A DNA stretch of 64,000 nt from Cardiocondyla obscurior (GCF_019399895.1 NC_091875.1:1054001-1118000); one strand, 5' to 3'. Shown: positions 1 through 14,024, counted from the first letter of the stretch. The notes: generated by a model from the sequence alone, not told the origin. Translations and numbers: made by a program.

Positions 1-895
1 GATCGCGAGCCTAAATAAATAATGTCGAGCTTTAACCTGAACCTTTTCGCTTAAGCGAGGAATCTCCGCTCGCAGCCTCGTCGTTTTTCCACCGTACGGA
101 AGGTTGCTTACACTTTTCATTCGCGCGGACGCGTCCGGCCCTTCGTCCGGAGTACGTCTATCTTCCGGTTCCCCGATGCATTAATGCAATTTGTTAATTA
201 GATCCGCGACGCGGAAGGGTTCGGAAGGCTGCGAAAACATCGGTGAGCGAACCTGAGCGCCGCGAGAAGCCAATTAAGACGTACAAGAACCCACTCCCTT
301 CCCCCCCCCCGGGCTTCCACCGCTTTCTGCCACGTTGGATTATTCCGTTAGCGAAAATTCCGGGAACGCGAGCTCGCTGTTTAGCCCGAGATAGCTTATT
401 AATCACGAATCACGACAAAGTTAACGATGAACGCGACAATTCACCTTGACACTTTTCACGTTAATTAATCTTTCTTTTCGCCAAATTAATATTCAGTCGA
501 TTTTCAATATTTAAGGCAGGACTCTTTAATAAATTTCGTACGATTCGTGATTCTTCGAGAATTCGTACTGAAATGAGAATGACGTTGGATTCGAAATACT
601 TCGATACTCTTAGCGTTATTTCACTGACTCTCGTAAGTTCTTTTTATCAAAAGAGAGGTTCGCTCGCCCTGGCGGGGCGCGACAAGGCCGAAGGATATAA
701 GTGCGGGATCCGATGGTCGAAATAAATGGAAATAAATAACCGAGGGCGGAAGCGGGAGCGCGGTCCTCGAGGGTGGCGTGGCGGAACGACGAGGCGGAGG
801 TGGCGGTGGCGGAATCGAGGGAGGAAAATAGGGTTGTTTCGGTGGGCGTATAGGGTCAGTAACATCGCGTCATGCATCACTGGAAGCGAGCGGAA

Positions 896-913
896 GAGCG
901 AGCGAGCGAGCGC
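896..913. repeat. (GAGC)n short microsatellite
   Basis: About four units of GAGC/AGCG sit at the end of a purine-rich, CpG-dense stretch. It is short and imperfect at its right edge. Confidence 0.6.
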
Positions 914-1953
914 GCCGATGTCCGCTCAATATCTGTACCCCCTCGCCGCCGGTTGCTCACCCCTGCGAGTACCCCGACGATATTTGCACGGACGAATTTA
1001 TCTTACCTTTCGCCGCGAAGCGTATATCCAAAGCTGCAAGCATAATTCGCGTGTGTGAGCTGAAAGAAAAAAATTTTTAATTAAAATTTTGCGATATTTC
1101 TAACTGTAAATATAATGGGACCGTTTCCATCACCGGGATTAAATATATTTTAACTACGTTAAATACTTGAATGTACGATTATTAATATTTTATCGCGATT
1201 ATATATCCTTTTGTTGCGCTTACGGAAAATAAAAATAAAAGAAAATCTTGGGTTGATTTATCTCCGGTAGCTTTGGAAGGAAGGTATGACACCTCAATCA
1301 TTACTTGACCGGTAATTTTATCTTCGTTGGGGTGCTACAGTTCACGAAGGGAAAAAGAACGGGGAGGAAGTGAAAAGACGTTGAGGGTTTTATCGCGCGA
1401 TATCAGAACGAGTATCTCGCTCAAGCGCTCGTTGCCGTCGTCGTGGTACATTGCACCGGGCCACATTTCTTCTGGACCACCGGAGATGTCCAATATCTCT
1501 CTATGAAACGATCTGCGGGCGAAGATCACGGCGGGGGTTAGCTGGCGGGTCGGCTTTAATATTTCGCCGAGGTACGTCTGGCTAAAGATCCTTTTCTCGC
1601 CTTCGGTCGTCGATGCGCCTTGCAAAAATGAACAAACGTCGTTGTATCGCGCGCGTAAGTAGCTCGATTGTCACCCAGAACGCCTCAAAAATTTCCGTCA
1701 GTTCGATGGATGCAAGAAATCGAGTTGAGAAACATCGATGGCCGTTCTCCCGCCGCAAACGTATTGATATTAACGTAATACAACAACCGCCTCGGTACCG
1801 AGTCTTATTAAACTTTACGAAAAGGCCATTTTGCACTTCACGCTTGTAAAGCAAGATCGATCGCCGCGCATCGGCGTCCTTGGCAACGTAATCGAATGCG
1901 TTTCGTATTGCGGCGCGTTCCATAACGCGGATGCGGTACACGTAATAGCCGTC

Positions 1954-1988
1954 ATTACGCACGCAGCAGCCGTAGCTGCGCGCGTAAT
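1954..1988. repeat. 35-nt inverted repeat (hairpin)
   Basis: The left arm attacgcacgcagc pairs with gctgcgcgcgtaat at 13 of 14 positions around a 7-nt loop (agccgta). A second, overlapping inverted repeat, cgtaat...attacg, lies just upstream at about 1941-1959, so the two could form alternative folds. No gene context is visible. It may be a structured RNA element or just a palindrome. Confidence 0.6.
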
Positions 1989-4383
1989 TCGCAATTCCGA
2001 GGGGATCGCGGTAATCGAGTGATCACCTTGTGAGAAACATATCGGCGGGGATTGCGGCTGTCTGGATGCGCGCGGCCTTGCACACCCTCCGCGAGCGAGA
2101 AACGCCGCGACCCTGAGCGTTACGAGCCCGATTCTTATTGTTGCGCGTAGATTCCCGGCAACGACGACACCAAGTGCCGTCACGGCGCCCACAGGCCTTC
2201 GACGCAGGTTAGGCGGCGCCTCTTCGCGGAAACCGCTTCTCATCGCGCGAGCGATTATACGCGTACGCGATCATCGGCGCCCCTTTATTTCTTCGCTCAC
2301 CGATTCGTAAGAATTATTATTGTCGCATCTCGGGCATAACGATTGTCACTCGCTCCCGCAGTGACACGCGCATATCATAAATGACGATATCGAGAACTAT
2401 GAGATCAGCCGTATGAGCAACGAGCCGCGTAAAAGGAGCCTTTGTGCTAATAGAAATTTAATGATGGGATTACGGAAGAATCACGCGGCGAGGTGCGCTC
2501 GCCGTTCCCTCGAAATGTAACGAGCCGACGGATGGTTCGAGGATGACGTCTTAATCCGTCTTCTTGGAGATATTTAGACGCTTTCGCCACGGCGCTAGAT
2601 GCCTCGATGATTAAATTCCAAATGACGACTCTTTCGAATCATTTTTAAATTAAGACTCGTTTGAGAAACTGTCCCGGAAAAATGTAAAGCTATAATTTAC
2701 TGGCTTAAAAGAAATTTTTTTTCTATTTTACCAGCTTAACTTTACAGTGACACACCGTTTTACGATTGTAAAGTTGTGTATAAAGCCACGTGTAGCGCGC
2801 AATTATTACGTTTCTCGTCCGAAGACGGTTCAATTCGCGTGGAGAGGACGATTCTCGCGGTACTCTCGCTTCGCGCGAGGGCGTATCTATACGACGCGGT
2901 ATTATATTCCGAATGTTTTAATACGGCATCGGCGACCGGTGCTTTCGTGAGTCGAGCAGACTCCGGTTCCCTTCGTTCTTAGCCAGTCGTAAAGGTCGGA
3001 ACGCCCGGAATGGACCTTTTGTGGGGTCCAACGAGGGCACTCGAGCGTTGCGATGCTGCCGGACGGTCGACGGACGGACGGAGAGGCTGCGTGCGGCCCG
3101 AAGACACTCATAAGCGGTATCTCGAATTTTTACGAGGCTTCCTTCGAAAATACTTGGACCGATTGTGCCGAGAGAGTGCTTTCACGTAGCACGGGCCATC
3201 TCAGCCGCCACCTCGAGGGAGAGATTCTCTCGCAGCTTATTAATGCGTCACGCGATAGGGAGTTGACGCCTCCCTCTCTCCCGTTCCCTTTGTCAATACC
3301 TTCCTCACTTTTTTTTCGTTCTCCGCTCCCCCGGCCGCTCTCTGTCGGAGTCCGTCTCGAGAACGCGTAAAGAGGTTTTATCGGGTGTAAAATGGTGAGT
3401 ACGGTGGCAAGCAGTGAGAGTTAAGAGGATCGTATATGACGAACGAGAGGATATCAGTGGCGGAGGGAAAGGAAGGGTTAACGCGAACACGCGCGATCGA
3501 TAAGTTTCGTTCCCGAGGCGCGCTTTCAAGGATGTCAGGCGGGGTGCGAAGGTGGAGGCAGAGTTGCCCGATATCCCGCGGTAACGGCCGCGAAAATTTA
3601 GCGCGGACCGGTTTCTCGATCGCTTCGACCTTAGGCTACCTTGCATTACGCCGCGACAACGCGTCACATCTCTCGGCTGGATAACCTCCCCCCCCGTCCT
3701 GGCTCGACACGTTAAGTGCTGCTGACAATTTGTTAGCTTCGAACGCAGAAAACTCCGCAGTTCCCCCTCGGTGCATTCGCACTGGGGAGATAAGGGAGTA
3801 ACGGAACCGGCCGAGATCTAATGGTACGGGAGACTTTTAAGTTCGTTATCGACGAGTACCTACGGCACCGGAGTTAATTGTACGAGAAAAACACGCGATT
3901 TGATACCATTATATCGCGCGTTAAGCTTCGCCGCGAGTTTCCTCGTAGATAAAACATTATTGATTCTCGGATTTTGTAATTACGAATTGACTGAATAATA
4001 TGTATAAATTTGTATTACTGTCCGGTTTTATTTTCTCGTGGCAAAGTGGTGCTGCGAGTGCCATGAATATTCAGCCTGAATACACGCCTCTATTGAGAGA
4101 GTTAATCATTTCGCGATCGATAAGCCGAACGTATAGTAATCGATCACCGCGACGAAAATGATATGGTTAAATCATACCGAGCGTCAGGCGAGAGAGGGAT
4201 TTGAATCGGGATTCATTCGATCGGCGCGCCCAGCTCCCATATTCTAATAGCTCGTGCACAAGAAATGTGACGAAGGCACGCAACGCCGAGTAAACTGTAT
4301 CGCGGTTCGAAGTGTGTTACTCACGCTCGGGAACGCGCATAAGTCGCCGAGGCGCCGATTAATTGATATTTGGTCAGTTACAT

Positions 4384-4402
4384 AAAAAAAAAAAAAAAAA
4401 AA
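4384..4402. repeat. Poly(A) tract, A19
   Basis: An uninterrupted A run followed by further A-rich sequence. No element body or target duplication could be tied to it. Confidence 0.8.
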
Positions 4403-7400
4403 TTAAGAGAAAAAAAAAGGAAAAACAGGTTAATAAATTTTTTTGAGATAAAATAATGAACCGAAACGAGATCGAATAAAACTGTTGCTTGCGCTAATTG
4501 CTCTGTAACGGCCAACGTCATACAGAAACGAGACTTGAAATCCCCTTTCCTTCCCCCCCCTCAGATATTTACCGCCGTACGAAGGGCGTGCGGTTAAACG
4601 TAATCCGATATTCCGCGATTTCCGTCTAATCGCGGCGCCGATCGACCGTAATCGACGAGAATGATTTAAACGGGAATTACCGGTCGACTGTAATCTCCTC
4701 GGGAAACCGGTTGTCTCGGACGGCGCGAGTATCCAGGCGCGATCGAGCGTGTCGACGGAACTTTCGGGTCGGCCGAATTTTCGACCAGAAGTCGCGTTTA
4801 TGCCAATCATCGGTGGCGCGTTTTATGCTCGGGATCGAAACCGGTATATAATCGCGGGCTCAATTTTCGACGATAGGTCCATATATTGTACTCGCACCTT
4901 CAGTAATTTGTTTCTCGTACTCTCCTCGAATCGCACGTCGATCTGCACGTATAAAAAATTTTTTTTCAACACCGACTGATGCGAAAAGCTTCGATATAAA
5001 TTTTCGCGAAACGTTTAAATTATACGATTACCAGCGTTTATTTTACTATTATGTTTAAGGATTGCTGAAATGTGATTTAAGTCGGGGAAAGAAAATTGCG
5101 AGGATTGAACGAAGCTCGTGCGTCCGCTCGTTAGGTATTAAAGGCGGCGCAAAACAACCGTCGCGGATCAGGGGAGGGATCGCCTGAAAAATCTCAAGTG
5201 TCGAAAAGAATGCATCCGCGAAACGTCGGCGCATAAATCGCGCGCTCAAATACGCGCTTCGCGTGACTGCCGGGACGTTCGGCGCGAGGGAAACGAGCGT
5301 GCAAACGGCGAGTGATATATGCACGGTCATAATTTCGTAATCTCGATTCGGGGGGAGCCACCCATCTCCTCCCCGATACCCTCCCAGTCCTCTCACTCGC
5401 GCGAGTAAACATGGTGCGTCAGGCGAAATACGCGACTCCTGATTCCGTCGCGCGATATTACCGGCAATTAGTCGATCGGCCGCTGATCATACAACCGAGG
5501 AAAATGTTGAGGCTGCCTGCCGCGTACAGAATCGTGTGTACGATATTTAACGCAGTGGCGTAGTTCCGAAAGAGGTAAAAGTAACGCAGAAAAGTCATTT
5601 TGCTCAATACAAAGAAAATTTATTCATAATTTAGCAACAAAGATAAAAAAAAAAAAGAAAAAAATGTTTTAATGAAAAATAAAAATCTTCCAGCTTTTGA
5701 TTTCCTTTTCCATCACGTCGCGGAAAAAAAATATATAGGTTCGCGATATAAAATTGCTTCCTTGTTTTATAACGCGCGTTCGCTTATTCACTTTTTACGC
5801 CCGTAATGCCCGCTTTCTTTTGCGACCGAGGTGCTGGCGCAGCCGAGAACTAAGGGGGAAGATTTCGAGGTGAAAACGGAAATGAGGCTCTCGCCACGCC
5901 ACTGCTAACGGCCTGTTTACGCGGAGCGTTTAGCAGACGGCTGACCGTAAATCCGGTAGTTTAGAGCGACTCCGTAGCCTCCGGTGCACACCTAGCCCGG
6001 CTCCGCGTCTCATTAACGGGCAAATTGTTAATAGTCCGAGTTGAAGCGCCACGGCGGGGACGATAATTTCAGCTGCCGCGCGGCTCTCTCGTGCCGATAA
6101 TTTGACTTTCATTAATTGCGCCCGGATATCCTGCTAAGAGCCGTTTGTGCACCCTGGAGACGTGGTGCCGCAGGATCCAGTTACTCGACAATGGGCACGG
6201 CCTTTCGGCGGGGAAAATAAGACAACTCGCGGCATTGTAATCCGCGACTCGCGCCGCTTATCGAATCGCTAGAGGAAATCGGTGTCTCTCTAATACCCGT
6301 TCTCTCGTCTTATCAGATCGCGCCGGCGATATTTAGGAAGCATCGCGGCATTTAATATGGCTCTCGCGCGCGACAGCTGGTTTCCTTATCACGCGAGAAA
6401 TCCTGGGTTTTATCGCAGGCTGTTATTTCGCGCTTGAACTTTTCCTACCGCGATCTTCCTCCAACGTCAGGCCCTGTCCCGGCCTTCTCTGTTTATATTG
6501 AACATACGATCGCAGTTTGCGCTCGACTATCAAAATTAACGAGCGAGCATTAACCCGAAATTAACTCCCGCCCCCCCCTCTCCTCCTCCCCAGCTTGGAC
6601 GATTACTTAATCGCCCGGGGACAATTTGTACTTAATTACGATCGTCCGCAGAAACGAGTTCGTTCCTAGACTCCGGTGTGTTTTGCCTCGAACTTATTAG
6701 CCTGTGAATTATTGACGATTGCTGTCGAGCACGAAACGAGGCATTTCTGATTGTCGTGCAAGCCGGGTGCACCAATAATTTGGCCTTTCGCTAATTATCC
6801 TGAATATTCCGCGAGATCACGGCGAGAACGCCGGGAACTCTATCGAGACGAGCGGGACGTTTCGCGAGTTCATTAATTATTCTGGGGTAGCGTGTTCGTG
6901 TGCGTGTGCTTGTGTGTGCGAGCGCCTGGTAGCGTCGTGTACGTTATAATTAAAAAGCGCGGCCGTGTGTACAGTCGGTCAGAAGGAAATATTGTTCTTG
7001 ATACGAGCGCGAGTTGCAATTAACATTCACGGCAACAGGCGCGTAAATATGCGTAATAATTAAAAGCTGGGACGCATAATGTCTGGCGTGAAACTTACGG
7101 CTTCTATCCACCATTATTAACTATCAAACATGCGCGCCGATCTGATCGGCCGCGTAAGGCTGGCGTGAGTAAACTTAATAAAGTCGAAATTGATATAAAA
7201 TCGTGATTGCGCGAGGAAAAAAAAAACCTCGATTTGGTACGGCTCGACCTTTTTTTTTCCAAACCCGTAATAAGCCACGTTAAATTGAAAGAATTCAAAT
7301 GAGAAAATTTTTATTCGCACCGTGCGTATTTAATTTTGATGAAATAATTTTGGCGGACCGACCAATTGCTCGAAAATATACAAGTCGTTCTACTTATTCG

Positions 7401-8692
7401 AAAAAAAGTTTCTTTCGCTTTAAACACCAATTATCGTTGTTGAAAAAAATAAAAAATACAGAAATTATCGCAGAAATTAAGATCAATCAAGAAGCTAATA
7501 ATTAAAAAAAAAAAAATTATTTAATTTCGCTTATTTTTTTAGTCACTCGAATTTTTCAATTATTTCCGCAGTCAAACCCGCATTTAATTCTCATCCGATC
7601 TCTCGACGTGGGCGAGAGTCCATTCCGGATGAAGGACTTGCTCGGTGACTATCGGTATGCGCGTATGAGCGACCGCAAGTTGTCGCCAATGCTCGTTCAA
7701 GCGTCAGTATCTGCGGACACACGTCGGAGTTTCTAATATTACCGTACCGGCGGTAAGGTCACGTACGCGTACGACGAGTAGTACGCGAGAGGAACGGACG
7801 AATATAGCCGATTTCTTAGACCCAGATACGCACATATGTTCACGTACGTAGGCCGCCGTTGGATATTTCTGGTTTGCGCGCGAGGGGTAGCATCCGGTGC
7901 ATCTTTCGTGAATTCATAAGGAATCAAGGGGTACAAATCGAGTGCGCTTTATTTTAATATCTCGCCCGACATTCAAATTTAATCGTCGTTGCCTAAGTTA
8001 TTTCTATATTAGAATTTAAATTAAATCTCGGAGAAACTTAAAATAATTCCAAATAACGACTAATTAACAGTACACAAAATTATCTTAACGAACAGATAAT
8101 TAAGGATAATATAATAATTTTATATAGCATTCAATTACGTAAACGCGATTCAGTTGACTTTCTCGACGGAATAACTGTGCTGCATTGCACTTTTTATAAT
8201 TATACATTTAACTGTATTGTTTATTGAAGAAAGAAGAAAAAAAAAATTATAATAGAATGATAATTAAATGTTTCCTCTACTTCATTTTGCAAAAACCAAT
8301 TTAACACGGATGGCGAAAGTCGTCTTAGTATAACTCAGTGCGCGACGTACATTAACTTCACTTTATTATCAGATAAAATTAGCGGGCCACAAATTACAAG
8401 CAAATACACAAAAACGTCTTTAATTAGATGCTACTCGAAAATTAATGTGCTCATTACTTGGAATCGAATTCGCCGGTTTCTGCACGCACGGCGTCAATCA
8501 TTTCGCTCAAATATCTTTTTTTTAATACGCACAGCCGCGCGGCCGCGAACGGTGAAATTAATTAGTACGCGGGAGGCGGCGCTTACATATTAAGCCGTGC
8601 TCGGTTAATAATTATCACGGGGCTTTTGAAAGCCGCGTTGAAAAAGACCCGAGTGACTCGCGGCCCGCAACAGTCGCGCTCCGAAATTTCGC
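4403..8692. other. Non-coding DNA, no gene recognised
   Basis: Nothing here supports a gene. A C8 run is at 4553-4560 and a CCC-G-C8 tract at about 6567-6578. The stretch from 7180 to 8300 is AT-rich with several 8-12 nt A/T runs and then returns to CpG-rich sequence. Open frames are below 130 codons and compositionally random. Confidence 0.6.
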
Positions 8693-8749
8693 GGGAGGAA
8701 AAAAAGAAAGGAAAAAGAAAAAAAAAAGAAAAGAGGAAAAAAAAAAGAG
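8693..8749 (+). repeat. 57-nt uninterrupted purine tract
   Basis: Every base from 8693 to 8749 on the plus strand is A or G, with several A runs of 7-10. The plus-strand frame through it is Lys/Arg-rich and the minus-strand frame is Phe/Ser-rich, so both overlapping ORFs are low-complexity artefacts. Confidence 0.8.
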
Positions 8750-9320
8750 CGAAGGGACGAAGGCGAACGAGAGAGAATCAAAGGATAACGCATGCGCAAC
8801 TTTTGACGGGCGAGATATTTTTAGAAATGAACCCTTGAAAGAGAGAGAACGCGACGTCACGACGCACGCATTCGCGCGGAATCGCGCCTATAGACGCCCG
8901 GCTACCGAAAAGGGTTTAATTGCTGCCCTAAAGTGACGGGAGGACGAAGGGAGGGGAGCTACGCTCGTTACTTTTGATTTTGCGAAACTGCAGCCGGTAA
9001 TTACGGAACTGCAGCTCCACATAGACCCTCTCCCCATTCCGGTAATATGACGGAGTTTGTGAAAGGAGCGACGGCGGGAGAAACGGGGAGGGCATCGGGG
9101 CGCATAAAAGTAGTCGGTCGAAGGAGTTTTACGAGCAAACTTGCCGCGTCTCTCCTCTCTCGCGTCCGAGATGATGACTGGTAATCGGGCAACTATGCGA
9201 CATTCCCGGCGTGTGAATAGTGTTGCTCTCGCTGCCGCCGTTTAAGGTAAATTTGCTCGCGGCCCGCGTTTGACGGACGCGGCTGCGTGACGCTTTTATG
9301 AATCGGAGTGAAAGAAAAAC

Positions 9321-9355
9321 AAAAAAAAAAAAAAAAAAAGAAAAGGAAAGAAAAA
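9321..9355 (+). repeat. Poly(A)19 and purine tract
   Basis: A19 at 9321-9339 continues as an A/G-only stretch to 9355. Confidence 0.75.
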
Positions 9356-9527
9356 CGGATAGAGTGAATGGGAAACGATTATTCGCATTGATCGGCGACG
9401 GAGAAACAGCGGTTATCCAATTTGCTCCGAACAATTCGTTCGCGTTTGGTCAAAGATAATTTATACACAGTTTGTATAGGACTGGATGAAAAATATTACA
9501 GTGATCCAAATAAAGTCTGCCTTCTTT

Positions 9528-9544
9528 TCTCTCTCTCTCTCTCT
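9528..9544. repeat. (CT)n microsatellite
   Basis: A CT dinucleotide run inside a longer pyrimidine-rich stretch (about 9519-9562). On the minus strand this is GAGAG, the type of sequence bound by GAGA-factor-like proteins in insects, but nothing else supports a regulatory role. Confidence 0.75.
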
Positions 9545-11682
9545 GTCACTCTTTCTCTCTTTGCGTGACTCATCCAGATTGCCTGGCGTGAACCGTGTAA
9601 ATTTGTCTTTACCAGCTCGAATCCGGAATCGTTCGCCGAGTGGACGCGCGGCGCTCGACGACGCTCGATATTTTAAAAATTTTCCGGACGGTTAAATCGC
9701 GTGTGCTACGAAGCGCGAGCTCCGATATCGAGCCGGCTACGATCTGCCGGAGCATACCGGCGGCGGCCTATCGGTCGGTGGGAAATTTACCGGAAACGAA
9801 TCGACTAAAGTCTCGCCTAAACTCGCGCGGATATTCCGCTCAGTCACTGTGCACGCGTTAATTTGATCTCCCCCTTCCCCGCCATCGTCGCGGTAAACGA
9901 CCTCTTTATCCAAATGAATCAAGATTTTGCACCGAACGTAAACGTCGCAGAAATGAATTTCAATTCGTAACAGGATACGTCACAGTATTTATCGATTAAA
10001 TCAATCGTCCGAATAAACATAATTAATGTGAAAATACAGAAATAATGAATCAAGAAGTAATACAGCCGTAGTTCAAAATTATTGTATGTAAAACATTTTT
10101 CTTTTTTTTTCTTTTTTAACGCGGAAGAAGCAAAAGCAAACAGCACGCGCTTTACAAATATGTATGTGATAAATCTTTTAGGCGAAAAAAAAAAAAGTTG
10201 TTTCAGGATAAGAGAAAAGTTTTCAGATGCCGCTGCTTTATTCGCGAGTCCAACTTAACCGACATCAATGATCATGGATCACCGAAAATTCCCGAGGTAT
10301 ATGTTTATTCGGCGCGATGGGAAATTCAAGATTGTGCCCCGCGCGAAAACAAATCACCCTGTAACGAAAACCCCGAGAGTCAAGCGTGAAAATCCTCCTT
10401 CGCCGTGCCGCGTTTGCGTTAACGAAAACGAATGATGGTAATAAGGCGCCGTTTTCCGAGCCTGCCTTGCCGTGTCATGCGTCGTGCGATTTATAGCGAG
10501 CGAAGAGACTGGTCGAAAAGGCGAGATTTTGAATAAGCTAAAGAAAAAAAAAAAAAAAATTACAAGACATTCTTTTTTTCGCATTAAGATGGGAAACTAC
10601 AAAGTGATTAAGCGCTGTCTTTGAATGCATTATAAAACGAAACTATGGCGAGTTGCGCTATCGAAGTCGATGATACAAACTGCGAGTAAATAATAAAAAA
10701 AAAAAAAAAAAAACGGCTTATTCGGCGAGAGAAAAGAAGAAAGGTTAAGCTCTTATCGAAAATCCCGCGAGAGCGTCCCCCGCGAGGGTGGCTAAAGAGA
10801 AGCGAGAAGGGAGCGGTAGCAAAGAGGTTTACATGTAATCCCGATAGAAACTACCAAGGAAGCGGAGATAATAGATAATGCTCAGGAGGAATTATCTACT
10901 AACCTCCGGTCAGGCCGTGAGACGTTTGTTAACACGCCGGCAAGTTTTCCGGGAGAAAAAACGTAGAGAGCAAATACTTGGGGAGGGCTCGGTGTGCACT
11001 CCGGCTATCTGCCGCAATAAAACAACAGTGCTTTTAAGTTTTATAAACGTTCGACAATCTAAGAAAAGGGGAAGGGACTCGATTCGTCAGTGCCGAGAAT
11101 GTGCCGAGAATTATGGCGGCAGCCACCGTTAACGTCGTCACTCGGACGCGGCAAATGGCATTGTAAAACGAGTGCTAGATAGTTGCCGAGGAATTATCCG
11201 CCCTCGGATACCGCCGGGCAGTAATCCGTCAAAGAAGACCCGTAAAACGCGACCGCTTTGCTTGCCTCAGGTAAAGACCGTGAGGAGCGAACGCTTTTGC
11301 CTCGTCGTCGTAATGCGTGTTAATAATGCAGGGCGACCTTGGGGCTCGCGCGGGGTGGGAGACCTCCGCGCTGCGACATAATCGGGTAAATAATTCATCC
11401 GTCGAATCCCCGGGTATCCCCCTGGTGTCCTGTCGCGTGGGAGCGACGCCACTTGGGCTTGCCGAATCCACGATCGACGACGAAAACGAAAGTGGGTGCA
11501 CAAGAGGGTGCACGAGCGCCGGAAAGCCGCGTCGCGGGAGATATTCGCGAGAGCCAACTGGGATTCCACGTGCACCTTTAGGGAAGAGAGACGGAGGGAG
11601 AAAAAGTTAATCTCACCGTGTCATTGAAAATGAAACGTGGCGAGATAAACGATCGAGCTGACACAATCGAATTCGAAACGGC

Positions 11683-11732
11683 GACTGCAAATGATCGCAA
11701 GTAACTGTAAACGACTGCAGCTGGCTGTAAGT
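11683..11732 (+). repeat. Decayed 10-bp tandem repeat, five units
   Basis: Five successive 10-mers share the pattern gactgcaagt with substitutions: gactgcaaat, gatcgcaagt, aactgtaaac, gactgcagct and ggctgtaagt. There are no indels between units, so the period is exactly 10. It looks like an old minisatellite. Confidence 0.55.
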
Positions 11733-12779
11733 AAATAAAACTATCGCGCTCATCTCCAATTATTTCGGTGCCGAGATAGCCCGATAAATACGCATACGGC
11801 AGGCAAAAACACGCGGAGAAAATTTATTTCCAACGATCAATAAGATATAAAATTGAATTACACGGATCCGATGGAATTAAAAATAATATTCACTCGCATT
11901 CGTGGAGAGCGCGGTGTTACATCGACGCGCAAGTTCCTCGTCGAGTATCCTACATTTGGCAGCACGCGATTATTAAAACGAGCTCGTCAATTATAAAGAA
12001 CCCGAAGCGTCACGTGACTAAATTGCACCGCGGAGGCGCGGTATCCATTAATGCGGCGGTCAATTAGGCGGGTCCACGTTCGTCCTGCTGGTCAAATTAA
12101 TTAAACAACGAGCTACTATAATAGCGCACGGCGGTGTCATAGAATTTACAGGCGGTTCGCGTGTCTTCCGTGCCTGCGGCGCGCAAGATACGCGCCATTG
12201 CGCTTTACGCGGTCGTAAAATCAACCGTAATAACGTATCAATGTTTACGGGATGTCGCGCGTATATCGCCGATGATTAGACAAAACGCAATTCCCGGGGA
12301 GATTGTCCGTCGAGAGGGGAAGGGGGATAGAGAAAAAAAAAAAAAATCTCGGCGTCGCGCGGCGATCCCTCTCATAAACGGAAGCCCCCGCGGAATGCCG
12401 TAATTGAAAAACTTCTAATGGAAGAATGCCTCGCATAATTACCGCCATTACGGAAAACGATTTAGTTCCGTCCGTATCGCAGTCACGGTATTCGCACGAT
12501 GTGTCTCGAGGCCGTCCGGAGTAATACGGCTCTTCTCACGAAGCGATTGTACGAGCACGGCGATAGTAAGGACACCGTACGAGCCGGCCAAGGAGAAGGA
12601 TAATTCGCGACATTCTCGCGCGGCTCTCGTACTTGAAATTCCGCGTGGCAGATCGTCAAGGGTAACGCGTAATACCATTAAAATCGATCCCCATCGCCGG
12701 TTACGAGCGAGGCTGCTCGTGACGTCGAACGGTGCGGGGGTACACGACTCCACGCGTGCATGTACAATGTTCCTTCGAT

Positions 12780-12795
12780 AAAAAAAAAAAAAAAA
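12780..12795. repeat. Poly(A) tract, A16
   Basis: Homopolymer at the border between CpG-rich sequence to the left and an AT-rich valley to the right. Confidence 0.75.
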
Positions 12796-14024
12796 TAATT
12801 AAAAAAAATTTCGAATAACGTTAACAAATTTAATTAAGTTTGTATTCCTACGAAAAATATCGGACAGTTTTCATTAACTTAGATTTTTAATACGCAATAA
12901 TTCTCAACGAAAAGTTTCCCGATCGGATTTCTCCATAATATCTACTTTTAATCTAAAATCGAAGTTAATTATAAAATGTAAAGGGCGGTATCCGACGCGA
13001 TATTAGCATGCAGTTTTCGAGCGTCCTGTATATAGCCGGCGGGTCGTGAGCAGCTAATCACCGCGCTACCATTTATGGAGCTATCGCGCGAAAAAATCGG
13101 ACGATGTCCCGCAGTGTTCGCGGTCAGGCCGCGTCCCGGCAACGATATGCAGGCGCGATAAGTTACTACCGCATTATGCAAACTGCATCCGGCGGCCGAG
13201 CGCATCCGTGAATTTTCATCGCGCCGCGGAAAAGCAACGGCAGAAACGCACCGGCGACGCCGGGCAACAACGAAGAAAACACCCGCCGGGCATAAGAAAA
13301 ATAAATGCGAGAGTCGTCGACAAATAACCGAGGCCGCGTTTCCTCTCGTAAATTCACTGGGCGTGCTGCGAGAAGTATCTACCGTTACCCCCGTGCGGAT
13401 TCGACGCTTTAAAATTGTTCGATGCATCATCTGGAAGCGTTTCGAAATGCAGCTAACAAAAACCAACTCCGCAACGTGACCGAACTCCTTTCAAAAAATT
13501 GGAAATAAATGCGTAACGCATTTCATAAATAAATCCAACGGCAGTAAATAAAAAATTAATAAAATTAATTTTTCTTTGCCAGATAAATGACTCGAATAAA
13601 AGTTTGATCAACAATTTTTTTTTCTTTTTTTTTTTTAATACAATTTAACTGTTTTTAAAAATTCAATGAATAAATTTTTCCGAGTTTTGAGAGCACGCCG
13701 ATTCGCGGATCTTTAAAGTAAAAGTATCGGGCTAGTGTGGGGCAGGTCGCGATACGAGCATTTATCCGATGCACGGCAAAAATAGCGGTACCGCGTGTGA
13801 GTGAACTGGACCCGCAATTATGGGTTCAGTTTCGGCCGCATAACAGCGCCTTGTGGCTCGCACTGGAGATCGATGTGCGTACGAACTCCGCGTCTTCGGG
13901 AGTTTACTCTGCCGAATTTGCCGCCGTTCACTGTAATCTCTCTTTGAAAAATGCAGGCTTTCCCTTCAATCCTACTTCGGGTACAACTTATTCCAGTTTT
14001 TACCAACTTTCGTCGCATTTATAA

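Larger units (their letters stand above)
1..4383. other. Non-coding CpG-rich DNA, no gene recognised
   Basis: No open frame here resembles a known protein. Frames on both strands overlap each other and are Arg/Ser/Pro-rich, as expected by chance in CpG-rich DNA; the longest is 142 codons on the minus strand near 1815-2243. Visible landmarks are a C10 run at 301-310, a GAGC-type microsatellite near 900, a strong hairpin at 1954-1988 and a C8 run at 3688-3695. The 640-1060 stretch is G-rich on the plus strand. The remainder looks like ordinary intergenic or intronic DNA. Confidence 0.6.

Noticed and set aside
4190..4230. Minus-strand gattcaaatccc as a tRNA B-box
   Set aside because: The flanking bases cannot form a T-stem and no A-box is found at the right distance.
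8605..8860. Overlapping Lys/Arg and Phe/Ser-rich frames
   Set aside because: They are translations of a purine tract and not proteins.
10198..10389. 63-codon plus frame after a 3'-splice-like ttgtttcag
   Set aside because: No conserved motif and no donor site identified; not enough to call an exon.
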